Positions 31,997-42,907 of a stretch of DNA of 64,000 nt are shown here, in pieces. The notes under the pieces were generated by a model. That model saw only the letters and a list, made by a program, of their open reading frames with translations, searched no databases and had not been told where the DNA came from. Made by a program: the position numbers and the translations under genes. Origin of the DNA: Teratosphaeria epicoccoides (taxonomy: Eukaryota; Ascomycota; Dothideomycetes; Mycosphaerellales; Teratosphaeriaceae); NCBI GenBank assembly GCA_021401465.1, contig JADDMT010000067.1, positions 62,001-126,000 on the forward strand, written 5' to 3'. Every line of letters begins with the position of its first letter. Position 1 is the first letter of the stretch.

Positions 31997-32449
31997 ATGT
32001 TCAGATTACTGCCTCACGGCAAAGCAAAAGTCACGACCATCAGCTGCAGGCCTTCCAGCCAACCTCTGCGACCGCAAATAAAGCCACGCATGATGTCTTC
32101 CGCACCCCACGTCGAAGACGTCAAGGACACCAGCGACAAGCAAACCAGTGGTGTGGCCGACGGTAGGACACAACAAATTCAAGATCAAGACACACCTCTC
32201 CCTCTCCCCGCGCCGAGCGATGAGGACAGAAAATTCAATCTGGACATGTCGTCAGGCGCAGCTACCGCGTCGCTAGACCATTTGGGCCCGCTGATTATCC
32301 ATAAGGATGGCACGCTGGGTCGCATTGCCAATTGGGATCAGATGGCGGATATTGAGAAGCGGAATACGCTCAGGATATTGGGGAAGAGGAATCAGTTGAG
32401 GAGAGCTGGATTGGAGGAGCAGGCCGCTGGCAAGGAAGGGAAGCAGTGA
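31997..32449 (+). CDS. Small conserved fungal protein, possibly mitochondrial
   Basis: About 150 aa from the ATG at 31997. The first 34 residues (MFRLLPHGKAKVTTISCRPS onward) are basic, hydroxylated and free of acids, like a mitochondrial presequence. After an acidic, disordered segment comes the conserved-looking core LDHLGPLIIHKDGTLGRIAN followed by WDQMADIEKRNTLRILGKRN. I recall this core in small uncharacterised proteins of filamentous ascomycetes but cannot name a function. An internal ATG at 32092 would remove the presequence. An in-frame ATG at 31931 gives a longer but less natural N-terminus. Confidence 0.65.
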   Translation: MFRLLPHGKAKVTTISCRPSSQPLRPQIKPRMMSSAPHVEDVKDTSDKQTSGVADGRTQQIQDQDTPLPLPAPSDEDRKFNLDMSSGAATASLDHLGPLIIHKDGTLGRIANWDQMADIEKRNTLRILGKRNQLRRAGLEEQAAGKEGKQ

Positions 32450-34445
32450 GCGGGCTTATTAGTGCATGGCAATGCTTCAAAGATGGCGAGGTCAGTGTCG
32501 TGCGCACGGGATCGCCTTATCTTCCGTAGGATAGGCCACACTGCTTACTGCCTTTTGCGAAATGGATACGACGCGATGTCGAGAGTAGTATTTGCGACGC
32601 GTCTTTCATGAGTGCCTAAGAAAGGCTGTGGGCGACACAAATCGGCTGACGAGGACGAATCTTTCGGTGCCAGACGGCCCAACTAGCAGTCGTCCTACCA
32701 GCCAGACCACTTGTCAAGCGAGTGATAGGTAAAGGTGAAATCGGTAGATCGATCAGGGTGTTTCTACTTCAGACAGCCGTGCTAAAAAGCAGTCAACAAT
32801 TCAGCCATCAGTCACTTCTCTCAACAAGCAGTCAATCATGTCAATACTCAAGCATTCACGTAGCCCAGTGCAGCGGCTGACTGACGATAGAAACACTGGG
32901 CTCGATCGGAAAAGGGACACCGCAGGATGACAGAGCAGACCTTGCGCTGCCCGCTGCACATGTCGAGCTCGCCGCCGTCACCTCATTAAATACTCCTCAT
33001 CTTGAATAGTACCCGCGGCACGGCGCTCGACCAGCTGCCCTGACACTATGACCGGTATCGCGGCATCGCCAACAAGGACGCACCGGTTGCTGTGACTTCG
33101 CAAGATAAGTGATCTGCTCAATCCGGACGGCGCAATGGGGCTATTGCCCGACTTTCAGACTTGCAAGCCCAAAAACGACAAATCCCGCTTCTGTCTACTG
33201 GGCTGGACTCGAACATTTGTGGTGGCAGAAAAGGTAGCATGGCTGATCTGACGTGCATGTAGACGTAGAGATCGATTGTGGGTGGCGACGGAACCAGTTT
33301 GGCTTTGGAGCTATCCACCGCGGAGGATGGAGCACTGGAAATAAAACCTCTGTTAGTAGGACACTTGCCTGACGAGCTGCTTCAATGGAACTGTTTTGTT
33401 GTCGAGCGAGTTCGATGTCTAAGCAGAAAACAAGAGCCAGCTTCGGCTGGCTGTTTGGAAGTGTCAGCAGTCGTACGGTATCATGCCCTCTTGCCAGCGC
33501 GGCAGTGCATACAGCAGAACTCAGACGAGATGCGAGACGCTCGAGGTGTCATGGTAGCTTTGCAGTAACCACACAAATACCGTTCGTCGCGTTGCCTGGG
33601 CAGAGGCTCGATGCATGCATCGAGACGAACAGCGCTCTCGAATCTCCCCTGCGTCGTGTAGCCTCAAACGGCCACCGGCCAGTAAAGCACGACACGGTAG
33701 ATCCATTTCAAATCATGGTCGGGAAGCTGGTAGGATCATCAATACCCAGGACCAGCAGATTGGTGAGGCAGGTACAGTGTGACACCAAAGTGACTCTGAG
33801 GCTCTAGCTTGATGTCGTGCCTAGTCCCTCACTGTCTTACTTTGAGACTTGGTGCATAAATTCTGCAAGACATCTGAAGGGCAAAGGGGCGACTCGCAAG
33901 CGCCTGCAAGTGAGACGAGCTGGCAGTCATCGTCGCAGCAAGTCTCGAGGTCGAACCACCTGTCTCTAGTCAACATCTTAATTGAACAGGCGATCGGGAG
34001 TCTTGCTGTGTCATATGATAGCAGCAAATGCGCCTTGCAATGTGAACGCTGGAGGAACTCCCAGTCCTACGGCACCTACAAGGCCTTCGAATACAGCTGC
34101 GCGGTCGTGTCGTCTTGATCAAGTACCTCCTAGCAATTGCGCTGCCCCTCCTCAAAGTAGATTCTGGAGTCGTGCCCCGCCACCACATGACAAGACAGAA
34201 CGAGATCGACCTAAGCCAACGCTCTGACCGCCGAGGCTCTGCATGTCATCCAAGACCTTCCACATGCCACCACAAGGCATTGTCCTTCGCGTCCAGTTGC
34301 TCAGCATGCAGTAGCAGAAATCGCCAGCGACTGCTCGAGCTCATCAATGAAGCTTTGAAGCACCCCACCATCCATCCGGTGATCGCTTTTTATTTCAAAC
34401 GCCGCACTCATCTCGGCACTGTCAGCATCAGCTTCAACAGCGACT
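32450..34445. other. Two-kilobase intergenic region, no supported gene
   Basis: Only short frames without motifs (the longest, near 33385-33807, has no domain signal). Around 32790-32870 there are several CAAGCAGTCAA-type words, which recur near 37290 and 39080. Confidence 0.5.
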
Positions 34446-35375
34446 ATGTCTTCCGCCATCGTAGCGCATGCGGCCCCAACAGCAGGCAACAAGCGCGGTC
34501 GCGACGAAGATGGCGAAACGATTTGGAACGCAGAGGCACCGACGGGCAAGCGTTCTCGGCCTACGCTCGGAGGTTACGATTCTGTCATCAACACACCCAC
34601 GCAGGCATCCTCTCAGCATCCGAAATACGACAGCGATGATCAGTCGTCCATGATGTCCGAGCCTGGGAGCCCGCAGGATATGTTCTCTTCGGGTGACGAC
34701 GACATGGAAATGGATGACGTGGCGAACTACTCTCAGTCACCCGAGGAATATCAGCATCTTCCCCGAGCTCCGCAGCCAGCAAGCCGCTGGGCAAGCCGTG
34801 TCCAGAATAAGACGTCTGGGCACCGGGTGGCAACTCCGTTTGCTCATGCCAACGTTGGTAGAATAAGCGCCAATGCTATTACCGTTAGGACTGGTTATAA
34901 GCAGCACATTCGTGATCGCCACCCGCAGGAGTTTGCAAGCTCAGACGGGCATCTTGAGGTGCCATCGCCAATAGATGAAGACGAGGTGCCAACACCACCA
35001 AGTGCCGCCGACGTCGCAGGCAGCCAGTTATCGACGCTTAGTGTTAATGACATGGAGATTGAGACCACGGATGCTGTACCTTCTATCACGATCGACCCAG
35101 CCAGGAACATTTACAGTGATGGTCAGGCCATGAGCAGGGCTGTCAGTGTAGAGCCCGAGGCTGATGGCTCAAGCAACGGCTTCCTATTGAGAAAGCAGAG
35201 GCAGAGAAGTGGTGCGCAGAGCAACGGGAGCATATCGCCAGGGCCGCCGAATGCTCTGCAGCGCGAAGACGCGGATGGAGGCGCGGTAAGGCGTGGGCTG
35301 AGTATTGGCTATCGCGCGGACTGCGACAAGTGCCAGATGAGGATACCAGGGCACATGAACCACTTCGTTAGCTAA
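34446..35375 (+). CDS. Conserved fungal disordered protein with a C-terminal Cys motif
   Basis: 309 aa, single exon from the ATG at 34446. Most of the chain is predicted disordered, with KRGRDEDGE and GKRSRP basic patches (possible nuclear signals) and acidic stretches (FSSGDDDMEMDDV). The end is the most distinctive part: RGLSIGYRADCDKCQMRIPG followed by HMNHF. The CxxC plus His arrangement suggests a small metal-binding or interaction motif. I recall this ending in uncharacterised proteins of related fungi but cannot name a function. Nuclear location is inferred. Confidence 0.65.
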   Translation: MSSAIVAHAAPTAGNKRGRDEDGETIWNAEAPTGKRSRPTLGGYDSVINTPTQASSQHPKYDSDDQSSMMSEPGSPQDMFSSGDDDMEMDDVANYSQSPEEYQHLPRAPQPASRWASRVQNKTSGHRVATPFAHANVGRISANAITVRTGYKQHIRDRHPQEFASSDGHLEVPSPIDEDEVPTPPSAADVAGSQLSTLSVNDMEIETTDAVPSITIDPARNIYSDGQAMSRAVSVEPEADGSSNGFLLRKQRQRSGAQSNGSISPGPPNALQREDADGGAVRRGLSIGYRADCDKCQMRIPGHMNHFVS

Positions 35376-35827
35376 GACGCTATGGCTTGCTGCCCAGTGA
35401 AGGCAAGAACGATTTCCGATGATGTCCTGCTTCTGAGCAAGGCGTTGGCAGGCGTACTTTTTTTCTAGAAAGAATATTTCTTGGACACCCATGGCTATAC
35501 CCCAATACACGAAGTTCAGCATATGTAGATACCACAGCTGGTGGACTCACCACGGATTAATGACCGTTGAAACTTGATCTTCCATGTTTCGCAAGATTTC
35601 AACGCACAAGCAACCTGGTAACATATCTGACTCGACAATCAGGGAATTGTCCATTTTCACTCGTAGCCAAAGAGAGACGAAACAGGTTGGGTGCAGCTCA
35701 AGTCATGGGTCAAAGCTTGACACCCTTGTCCATCAAAGTCCAAGGCTCTTGACAACGAGCAGATGCATTAAAAGACCTGCCCGCCCACTCTCGATTTCAG
35801 TAGACTCGGTACGGTGGGTCTATCGGT
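35376..35827. other. Intergenic region upstream of SFH5
   Basis: No coding support. Contains the SFH5 promoter. Confidence 0.5.
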
Positions 35828-36981
35828 ATGGCCTCAAGCAATGTTGACTGGGCAAATCTGCCCGCGGATCACGGCCTCTCCAAGTTCGCAGCAGAGCTTC
35901 CTGAGATCTTGGAACAGACAGGACACAATGAGATGTACGGCATAACGCTGAGGCCTGCGCAGGAAGGGTAAGTGTCACCCGTCTTCTTTCTATCTCGTTG
36001 CGACCTGACGAAATGCAATGAAGCAAGCCAACAGCACACACCACTTTGATCATCCTCCAGAAGTTCCTCCGCGCCAACGCTGGCGACCTCTCGAAGGCGA
36101 GAGAGCAGCTTGAGAAGGCTCTCAGATGGCGAAAAGTATACAAGCCACTGGACGCTCTGAACGAGACATTCCCTTCCGACAAGTTTGGCGGCCTCGGCTA
36201 TGTCACCAGGGTCGAAGGCGCAAAAGACACGAAGAATGAGGAGGATGTAGCAATCTTCAACATTTATGGCGTTGCCGCGAAACAGCCGCAGAAGACTTTT
36301 GGAGATACGGCTGCGTTCATCAGATGGCGTGTTGCACTGATGGAGCTGACGCTGCAGCAACTGCGTCTCGACAAGGCCGACAAGACAGTTCCAGATTACG
36401 GACAAGGTCCCGATCCGTACCAAGCGATTCAGATTCATGATTACCTCTCCGTCTCGTTCTTTCGCCAAGCCGTCGAGATCAAGACAGCTTCGAGACAGAT
36501 CATTACGACGTTTCAGACCTACTACCCTGAAACGGTGAGCTACAAGTATTTTGTCAACGTGCCGACGGTAATGCAGTGGATGATGGGCACGATGAAGATG
36601 TTGATCTCGAAGGACACATTCCAAAAGATGACGTGGCTCACGTACGGGGATCAACTCCACCAATATCTCGGCGCTAGTATCCCAAAGGAATATGGCGGGA
36701 ACGGAGCATCGCTCCAGGAGATTGGATTGACAGTGAAGTATGATGTCCCTGAGAAGAGTACTGATGGCGCGAAGCCTGCGGATGCTGCGAAGGAGAATAA
36801 GGCGCCGGACAATGGAGAGGCTAAAAGCGCAATACCCGCTGATTCCGCTGTCAATGAGATTGCACCGCATGTGGAGTCCGCAGACGTCGCAAAGGTGGAG
36901 ACGCCGACTGAGGCTAAGCTAGAGGGCGGCGAATCTCTGCCGCCAAGGACGGAAGCTGCGCCTGAGATCAAGACCACTTGA
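35828..36981 (+). CDS. SFH5: Sec14-like (CRAL-TRIO) protein Sfh5
   Basis: Predicted Sec14-superfamily protein; the yeast Sfh5 branch is atypical and has been shown to bind heme rather than exchange lipid in the classical way. Exons 35828..35967 and 36024..36981 (56-nt intron, GTAAGT donor, CCTGAC branch site) give 365 aa. The CRAL-TRIO N segment contains ILQKFLRANAGDLSKAREQL and LRWRKVYKPL. The lipid-binding fold follows: GYVTRVEGAK, FIRWRVALMELTLQQL, IHDYLSVSFFR, TFQTYYPETV and the gate-like YLGASIPKEYGG. The tail (from about 280) is a Lys/Glu/Pro/Ala-rich extension. Long minus-strand frames opposite this gene are shadows. Confidence 0.92.
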
Positions 36982-37296
36982 CCTTCCGGGTTGAATGGGC
37001 GGCGCCTAAGGTGGAGATTGCATGAGAGTTTGGAAAAGACTGGCTGTTTGCGGATTCGATGTCAGGTACAGAATCCTGGGATTTGCTTTCTGTCATTGTG
37101 GCGTGCGATTGCGATATACCCAAGTATTGACTGGACAGAGAACGCGACACCAGACTGTGTTGTATTGGCTCTTTAATGCTTGAGCCCTGAGGAGCCCGTT
37201 ACTCAATCAGCCTCTACACGGTTGCACAATGAAGTCAATGCTTCATGACTTGTGCCGACAGCTTGAGCCGTCACAAGCATCATCAGTCTTTCCGCC
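36982..37296. other. Intergenic region
   Basis: Nothing recognised. Confidence 0.5.
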
Positions 37297-37524
37297 ATGT
37301 CAGTGAGCAAATCAGTCGTGTCAAGAACCAGTCAATTGTGGTACGAAGCATTCAAGCACGCCAAACGTCACGACGACTGGCTGCTGCGGAGAGTAAAACC
37401 CAAGGACGTGAAGTTATTGGAATTGAGACCGACTCAGAGCTTAGAGACATTAATCGCAATTGTCGCGGGGACTTCAGCCGTGATCTTGCTGTGTAAGCAT
37501 CCTCGCACATTGTCTTCCCAGTAA
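37297..37524 (+). CDS. Possible small membrane protein, 75 aa
   Basis: Open frame from an ATG at 37297: a basic N-terminal half (WYEAFKHAKRHDDWLLRRVK) and a hydrophobic stretch (LETLIAIVAGTSAVILL) near the end. No family recognised, and the stretch is short enough to be chance. No intron. Included as a candidate only. Confidence 0.25.
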   Translation: MSVSKSVVSRTSQLWYEAFKHAKRHDDWLLRRVKPKDVKLLELRPTQSLETLIAIVAGTSAVILLCKHPRTLSSQ

Positions 37525-37578
37525 GCGAATGCGCTGGTCTGAAGATTTCTTGCTTATTTAGTTCGGCACGACAAAAGT

Positions 37579-38441
37579 TTAGCTCCCTGCTCGGGTCTCA
37601 GCCTTCGCATTCTCCGCATCCTGAGCACGCTTCTCTCTCGCTTTCCTCGCAATCAGTGCGTTCAATTCATTTGCCTCCCCAGAAGCCGACTTTTGGGCCA
37701 CCGCCTGCTTGAAACTTTTCTCGAACTCCTCGTCACTCCACGCCTCGTCTCTCGCATGATCCGCCAATACTAACAAGCGATCGAGGAAATCTCGCAGCTT
37801 GCCTGAGATCTGGCGCATTTGCATGGTCTTTCCACACGACCCATGGAGATCTTGGTGGGATGCGTGAAGAATGGCCGCGGTAATAGTGCCGACAGGCAAA
37901 GAGGCCTCTTTGCTTTAGGATTATTGAGCAATGGCATAGTTGTCGATCCGGCGCCTTCGTGACTAACTTGTTCCGAGCGAAAGAGCTGGAACAATGGCAG
38001 CATAGCCAGCACACCCGAGTACTCGCCGCACCAGAAAGATATGTCCCAAGCTCCGAAAGGCTTGTTTGATCCACATTCGCGAACCAGAGCTTTCAACCAG
38101 GCGACCAGATGTCCAGTATTTGGCACATCGGCGGATTTCAGCTGGATTCTGAATTTGTTGACACCGTAGTACAGTGGTAGAGCCTCGATTCTGATCTGCT
38201 TCGATACCCGGAGCAGGGTCGGCTCTTCAAAGGTATTATCGTTGACGTGGTGAATCTAAGTCTCAGAGAGCGTGAACTCGTAGATGATATTTCGCAACTC
38301 GGCTGGAAGGCTGAAGAGTTGGTCCGGCGTTGCTCGTGCCGACTGGCAATGGGATCGTGGAGAATCCAATTGGGGTCGCGTGGACTTCGTCCAAGTGATG
38401 GTTCCGTCGCCAACGGAAGGTCTTGCCCTCCTGGCAGGCAT
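37579..38441 (-). pseudogene. F-box-like fungal protein gene broken by an in-frame TAG
   Basis: Minus-strand frame from the ATG at 38441. It contains an F-box-like segment, LFSLPAELRNIIYEFTL, common in large dothideomycete families. Then TAG (38258..38256) interrupts the frame, which continues without shift into NTFEEPTLLRVSKQIRIEAL and PLYYGVNKFRIQLKS, the usual second half. A 62-nt intron (37967..37906, GTTAGT donor, GAG-ending acceptor) leads to a last exon with LRDFLDRLLVLADHARDEAW and a Lys/Ala-rich tail. No plausible intron removes the TAG. CAG to TAG would explain it. Could also be a sequencing error or a readthrough codon. Confidence 0.6.
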
Positions 38442-39023
38442 GGAGTCAAGCCAAGAGGCTTGACATTCACATCAAAACCTGCAGCGGTGTTGATGCTGTC
38501 CGTGAGGTGTCGAGATTTCAATTCCAGTTGATGTCAAAAAGCAAGACTAGAATTGGTGTGACCGTGGTCCTTTTTGTGGGACAACCCCCGCCTGATCGGA
38601 TCAACGCTAGCAGAGGTCAAAATTTAAGGCAGGAAGCTTCTATATAGACTTATTCTTGAGACAGCACCAGCAAAGCTTGACTTTCAAACATCGCATCGCA
38701 AATTTCACGATAATATAATTCCACCTGGGACCAATGTCGGGGATCATCGTGGTCCGCGAGCTGATCTTGGCAGGCAACGTAAAATGGGGAGACAGCAGAT
38801 GCCAAGCGAAATGGGGCTTGGACAATTCACGCCCTAAGTGAATTCCTCCACGAGAATCATCACGCTTGCGAAAATGAGACATTGGAGCCACTACAGTGAC
38901 CAGTCAATGCTATTCACAGTTCAGCCTCTTTGCACTATTAGCTCGGCTTTCGGACGAATTGGTCGGCGATGCAGTCTTTTTCTTGTTCGATCGTACGGAT
39001 GATGAACCCTACTCCCATGCAAA
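38442..39023. other. Intergenic region
   Basis: Upstream of the broken F-box-like gene. No supported frame. Confidence 0.4.
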
Positions 39024-39215
39024 ATGGAGTTAGAGACGGCAGACGAGCGGAGTGATGATTCAAGAAACAATCTTCAGCGAGCATTCAAGCGCGTGAATAA
39101 GCACTCTGCTGCATTGACAAGCAGTCAGCCGCATCCAGATTTATTCAAACGCGTCAACAAGCAGGCAAGAGCATCGAGAAGCAGTCAGGCATCTGGCAAC
39201 TGCCTTACGCGATAA
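39024..39215 (+). CDS. Possible small repeat peptide, 63 aa
   Basis: Short frame whose second half is a tandem duplication, FKRVNKHSAALTSSQ followed by FKRVNKQARASRSSQ, matching a duplicated stretch of about 55 bp at 39084-39200. It is basic, without hydrophobic segments. It may be simply an open frame across a DNA duplication. Confidence 0.25.
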   Translation: MELETADERSDDSRNNLQRAFKRVNKHSAALTSSQPHPDLFKRVNKQARASRSSQASGNCLTR

Positions 39216-40276
39216 CACATGCTTGCATAGCGTCAATGACCGCCTGCTTGACAGCGTGATCTTTCAAGCGTAACGAGCAGCCATACTTGGCGGATTGTGC
39301 GCAAGCGCCGATGCAAGTGCACACAGCCCAACCCTTCTTAGCATTGGCCCCTCTTCTGCGTGCGGAAAGTGCTACTGCTCTCGCCTAGTACAAAGCACTA
39401 CGGGTACGAGCCTGGTCCTGTAGAGAGCCTGATTTGCATCTTACAGACCGGATTGACTCTGTCTTGTCGCTGCTGCCAGAACCGTACACCAATTTCATTA
39501 GCGGATGCATCTCGGTGGCGGAGGCTGTCGCGCTGGTATTCGACCGCTATCCCGCCGACACCGACAAACGCGCCTGACTGCGACCATGATGCTGTGTGGA
39601 AGCGGCGGGTATCGTTGTAGCGTAGCGAATCCTGCGAATGGCTCGGTGTGTCGACAAAGCCGATGACCGTTTGACCCGCCTTCAAGCGGAAATGTAAGTA
39701 GTACGCGCTGGGTGTACCCATTGACCGTGTCTCGCAATGCAGTCCATGTGCTCATAGCAAGCGGATGATACTTATGCACAAGACGCGAGCGTCAAGAAGC
39801 CGGTACATTGCCAGAGGCTTGCTTCCCAGCCTGAGGCATTGGCGTCGACGCTGTATGACGACTGTCATGGTCTTATGCGAGCCGTTGAGCCACTGGAACC
39901 TAAGATTTTCGACAGGGATGAGCTGCTGTACTACCGAGACAATGATGGCGGTGGCGAAGCTTCTTGCAAGCTATGCTCATTACAACCACTTCTTCAGCAC
40001 CGGACTGTGTATATCACCAGACCATGAGTTGAGGACAGTTGCTGCAACCTAACCACCTCGCCGTGGTGCCTTGATGGGTGGTCTGGGATCCCGTGACGCG
40101 GTGTTCGATCTGACTGGTGCGATGTGGTGCTTCGGTGCCCAGCACTGCATGCTCCGCAGCCGTCGTTGGGACGTACCTATTGAGTCCTGATTCCACAGTC
40201 GTGCCACTACCTTTGCCAACGTCGGCTGCTCCGCGTTCGAGAGCATTAAGGCCATCTCCACCGGCCATCCAGTATC
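39216..40276. other. No supported gene
   Basis: Short frames only; no motif I would defend. Confidence 0.4.
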
Positions 40277-40720
40277 TTGGACTCCTTGCGTGTAAGCCCA
40301 AGAAATCATGTCTGGCTACCCCTCAACCGTCTGGCGGTTGGACTGGCATCGGGCGACAACACTCCGGGTTCTCCGGGCAACAATCACGCTTTCTCTTCGT
40401 TGCTCCATGCCGCGCCTGCTGCTCCTCGTCTCCATAATCCCCGCCCGTACTTCCTCTGCGCCCCCTCTCTGCCCGTTATGCCTTCCCACAGCTCGTCTCC
40501 GCCTACTCACTCACTCTTGTTCACATCCTCCGCAATTTGTTTCTACCTCTCGAAACATCATCGCCTCCCCACGGACCCCGCCAGATACTGCCCCGCTTTC
40601 ACGCCCTCCCAAGAATCATCGTCCCTTCTTGCACTTGATCTGTCGTTGGCTCGCGACTCGTTCCAGCCCGTGGTCATGCCTTATCGCGACAGACATTTCG
40701 CCCCTAAAGTAGACCGCTGA
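40277..40720 (+). promoter_or_regulatory. Pyrimidine-rich leader-like stretch with a truncated ORF
   Basis: From about 40400 to 40670 the plus strand is rich in C and T, like a typical fungal 5' leader, and leads to an ATG at 40677 that opens only 14 codons before TGA. The AT-rich repeat island starts soon after. It could be the promoter end of a gene lost next to the island. All long frames here are Pro/Ser/Leu-rich artefacts of composition. Confidence 0.3.
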
Positions 40721-40958
40721 TCAAAATTTTCGAAACCACAACATGTGGCTCATATGACATCGGATCGAGGAGTCAAGAACGCTATTGGAATATCGGCCGC
40801 CAGACGTCGGATCGAAGTGCTTGATAGCTCGATGGAACGCTAGTGATGTGACGTTGCAGAGAAGACACTGACTCTACAACATTGCCCCCACGTCGCAGCT
40901 TTTTGCAAACACATTGCAGCAGAATAAAGCACCCTTCCATTTGCAGCAAATTGAACCT

Positions 40959-41006
40959 CTTTGCAGCTTCTTGCAGCTTTTTGCAGCTTTTTGTAGCTCG
41001 TTGCTG
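40959..41006 (+). repeat. Short TTGCAGCTT(TT) tandem repeat
   Basis: Four to five imperfect copies of a 10-bp TTGCAGCTTT unit, ending in TTGCTGCAG. Confidence 0.85.
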
Positions 41007-41225
41007 CAGCATGCAGATCCTCGCGATGTACCCAAAATTGCAGTGCGACGTCTGTAGAGCGAGATATAGGCCAGAATCCGAAAAATTATGCCGCTATGAT
41101 CGACCCTAGCGAATAGTGTAATTGCTCGAGTCCAACGCCTACAGCTCGAGATATGTGTTATTACGAAGAGCGACAGAAATGAGCAAGATTGAAGTAAGAG
41201 GTTGCCAATCTGATGGATTATATCT

Positions 41226-41251
41226 GTTAGGAAGGGAGCTAAAGCCGACGC
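41226..41251 (+). mobile_element. Left inverted-repeat core of a MITE-like element
   Basis: 26-nt core beginning GTTAGGAAGGGAGC; its reverse complement, with one mismatch, is at 41698..41723. The span of about 500 bp would fit a non-autonomous element. No target-site duplication was confirmed. Confidence 0.55.
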
Positions 41252-41697
41252 ATGATAAATTCGCGCTAAGACAGATTGGTGCCTTCTCTCCGCAGATAGC
41301 CATGAAAACTCAAGTAACAATCAGGGCAATAGAATCAATGTTGTTAGATGGAGGATATTGCGGAATTTAATTGATTCAGATTGTGAAGATTAATTAAAAT
41401 TAATCAGGGTTCAAGTAGGAGGTTGATGATTTAATGTGTTGTATGAATTAGTTATTGCTTGATTCTTTTTTGAGTATTCATGGCTATCTAGGGAGAGGAG
41501 GCACCTAGTGATCTCGCTTATTAACCTTCTAGAGCCTTCTCTTGATTTGAAATCAGCCTACAAATTAGCTAGTTCTGAAGTCTTCCATCAATTTGATTAA
41601 TGATCAATATAGTATCTAGTACCTTCTGAAAGTATGCAGCTTACATCGTTAGTAGAGAGCTTATGTTTTCATTGGATATAGTGTGTCTTGGCGCTAA

Positions 41698-41723
41698 GCG
41701 TCGGCTTTAGCTCCCCTCCTAAC
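41698..41723 (-). mobile_element. Right inverted-repeat core of a MITE-like element
   Basis: Partner of the core at 41226..41251 in opposite orientation; 25 of 26 positions match. Confidence 0.55.
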
Positions 41724-42310
41724 AAATACAGTACATCAAAATAGCAACCTTTTACTTTAATGTTGATCATTTTCAACAATCTAGATTAATCGAAATTTCG
41801 CAATGTTCTTAGTAGAGTCCACAATGATCAGTGAGCAGCAGTCTGATCAATGACTAGACAGCTGCTGTTGTCAAAGGCTGAATATTGTCGTAAATGGTCA
41901 AAAATCGGTTGTTCATCGGTTGTGAATCAAATCTGTTGTGTCCTCATTGATGACTCCAAAATCTAGGAGCTGATCGGGCTCATCAGCTGTTGATAGAGGA
42001 TTTTCCAGAATTTCGATTCATCCAGATTGTTGAAACAGATCAAGATTGAAGTAAGAGATTGCCAATTTGATGGATACCCTCGAATTAATCGATTATTGCT
42101 TGATTATTGCTGGACTATTCATGGATATCTAGGGCGAGGGACCACCTATCTATCTTGCTTATTGACCTTCTAGAGTTTTCTCTTGATTTGGAATCAGCTG
42201 ATTTGAAAGTCTTCTGAATTTAGCTTACAAATCAACTGATTCCTAGATTATTCTTTATATTGATTAATAAGAAGGTACTAGAAGTATGTTTCCCAGTTAG
42301 ATATAATGAA

Positions 42311-42907
42311 TGCTGTCTTAGCGCTTTTGTAATGCGTTGAAGTTGACTGACTATCTGACACTGCCTTTGACAATTCCGCAACTTGCAGATCAGGCGGCAA
42401 GCCCTATTCAGCACCGCGCGTGCATGTCAAACGAGCGCCCATACAACTGGTCGTCATATTGGCGGCGAGGACATCCTCAAAGTATGTGCTATTAGCAAGA
42501 ATGCGTCTGGCGTGTGTACAAGAGAAGTTCCAACGTGGTTGTATGAAGCAAGCATGGGGATGGCGAGAGATGGATGGAAGTGTGAACGAAGGGAGCGCCG
42601 CTTCCACATTCTTCAGACTGCAGACCGTACTTCATCAAAGTATACTTACTCACTTGCAGTGGGATTACAAGGGCACACACCAGGAAGTTCATCTTTGGAC
42701 ACGAACAGATGGGCCCACTTACCTGGCGACGAACATCCAGCGAGAACAAGTTCGTCAGACTCTGGGAACGTAAGGCTGGGAGAAGAATGGGCGATCTACG
42801 ACCCCTGCGCCGGGATTCATCGGGACTGTAGGCCGACGACTGTGTTACCTCGAGGCACTTTGACCTCTAATACCAGCAGTCCTACCAGCGTATATATTCC
42901 CACAATC
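42311..42907. other. Spacer between repeat island and oxidoreductase gene
   Basis: Normal base composition resumes near 42350. Frames on the plus strand continue as antisense shadows of the oxidoreductase gene; nothing else seen. Confidence 0.4.

Larger units (their letters stand above)
41120..42310. repeat. AT-rich repeat island with direct and inverted copies
   Basis: Composition drops sharply to AT-rich. A core at 41226..41251 recurs inverted at 41698..41723 with one mismatch, and flanking sequence (GATTGAAGTAAGAGGTTGCC-like) extends the inverted similarity to roughly 75 bp. A third copy of the flank lies at about 42005-42080 in direct orientation. A second block (about 41450-41640) recurs diverged at about 42095-42300. 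Many differences are C/T or G/A, for example AATCTGATGG versus AATTTGATGG. I read it as nested, RIP-affected copies of a small terminal-inverted-repeat element; no transposase frame survives. Confidence 0.7.

Noticed and set aside
35869..36870. 333-codon minus-strand frame
   Set aside because: Antisense shadow of SFH5, whose exons carry clear CRAL-TRIO motifs.
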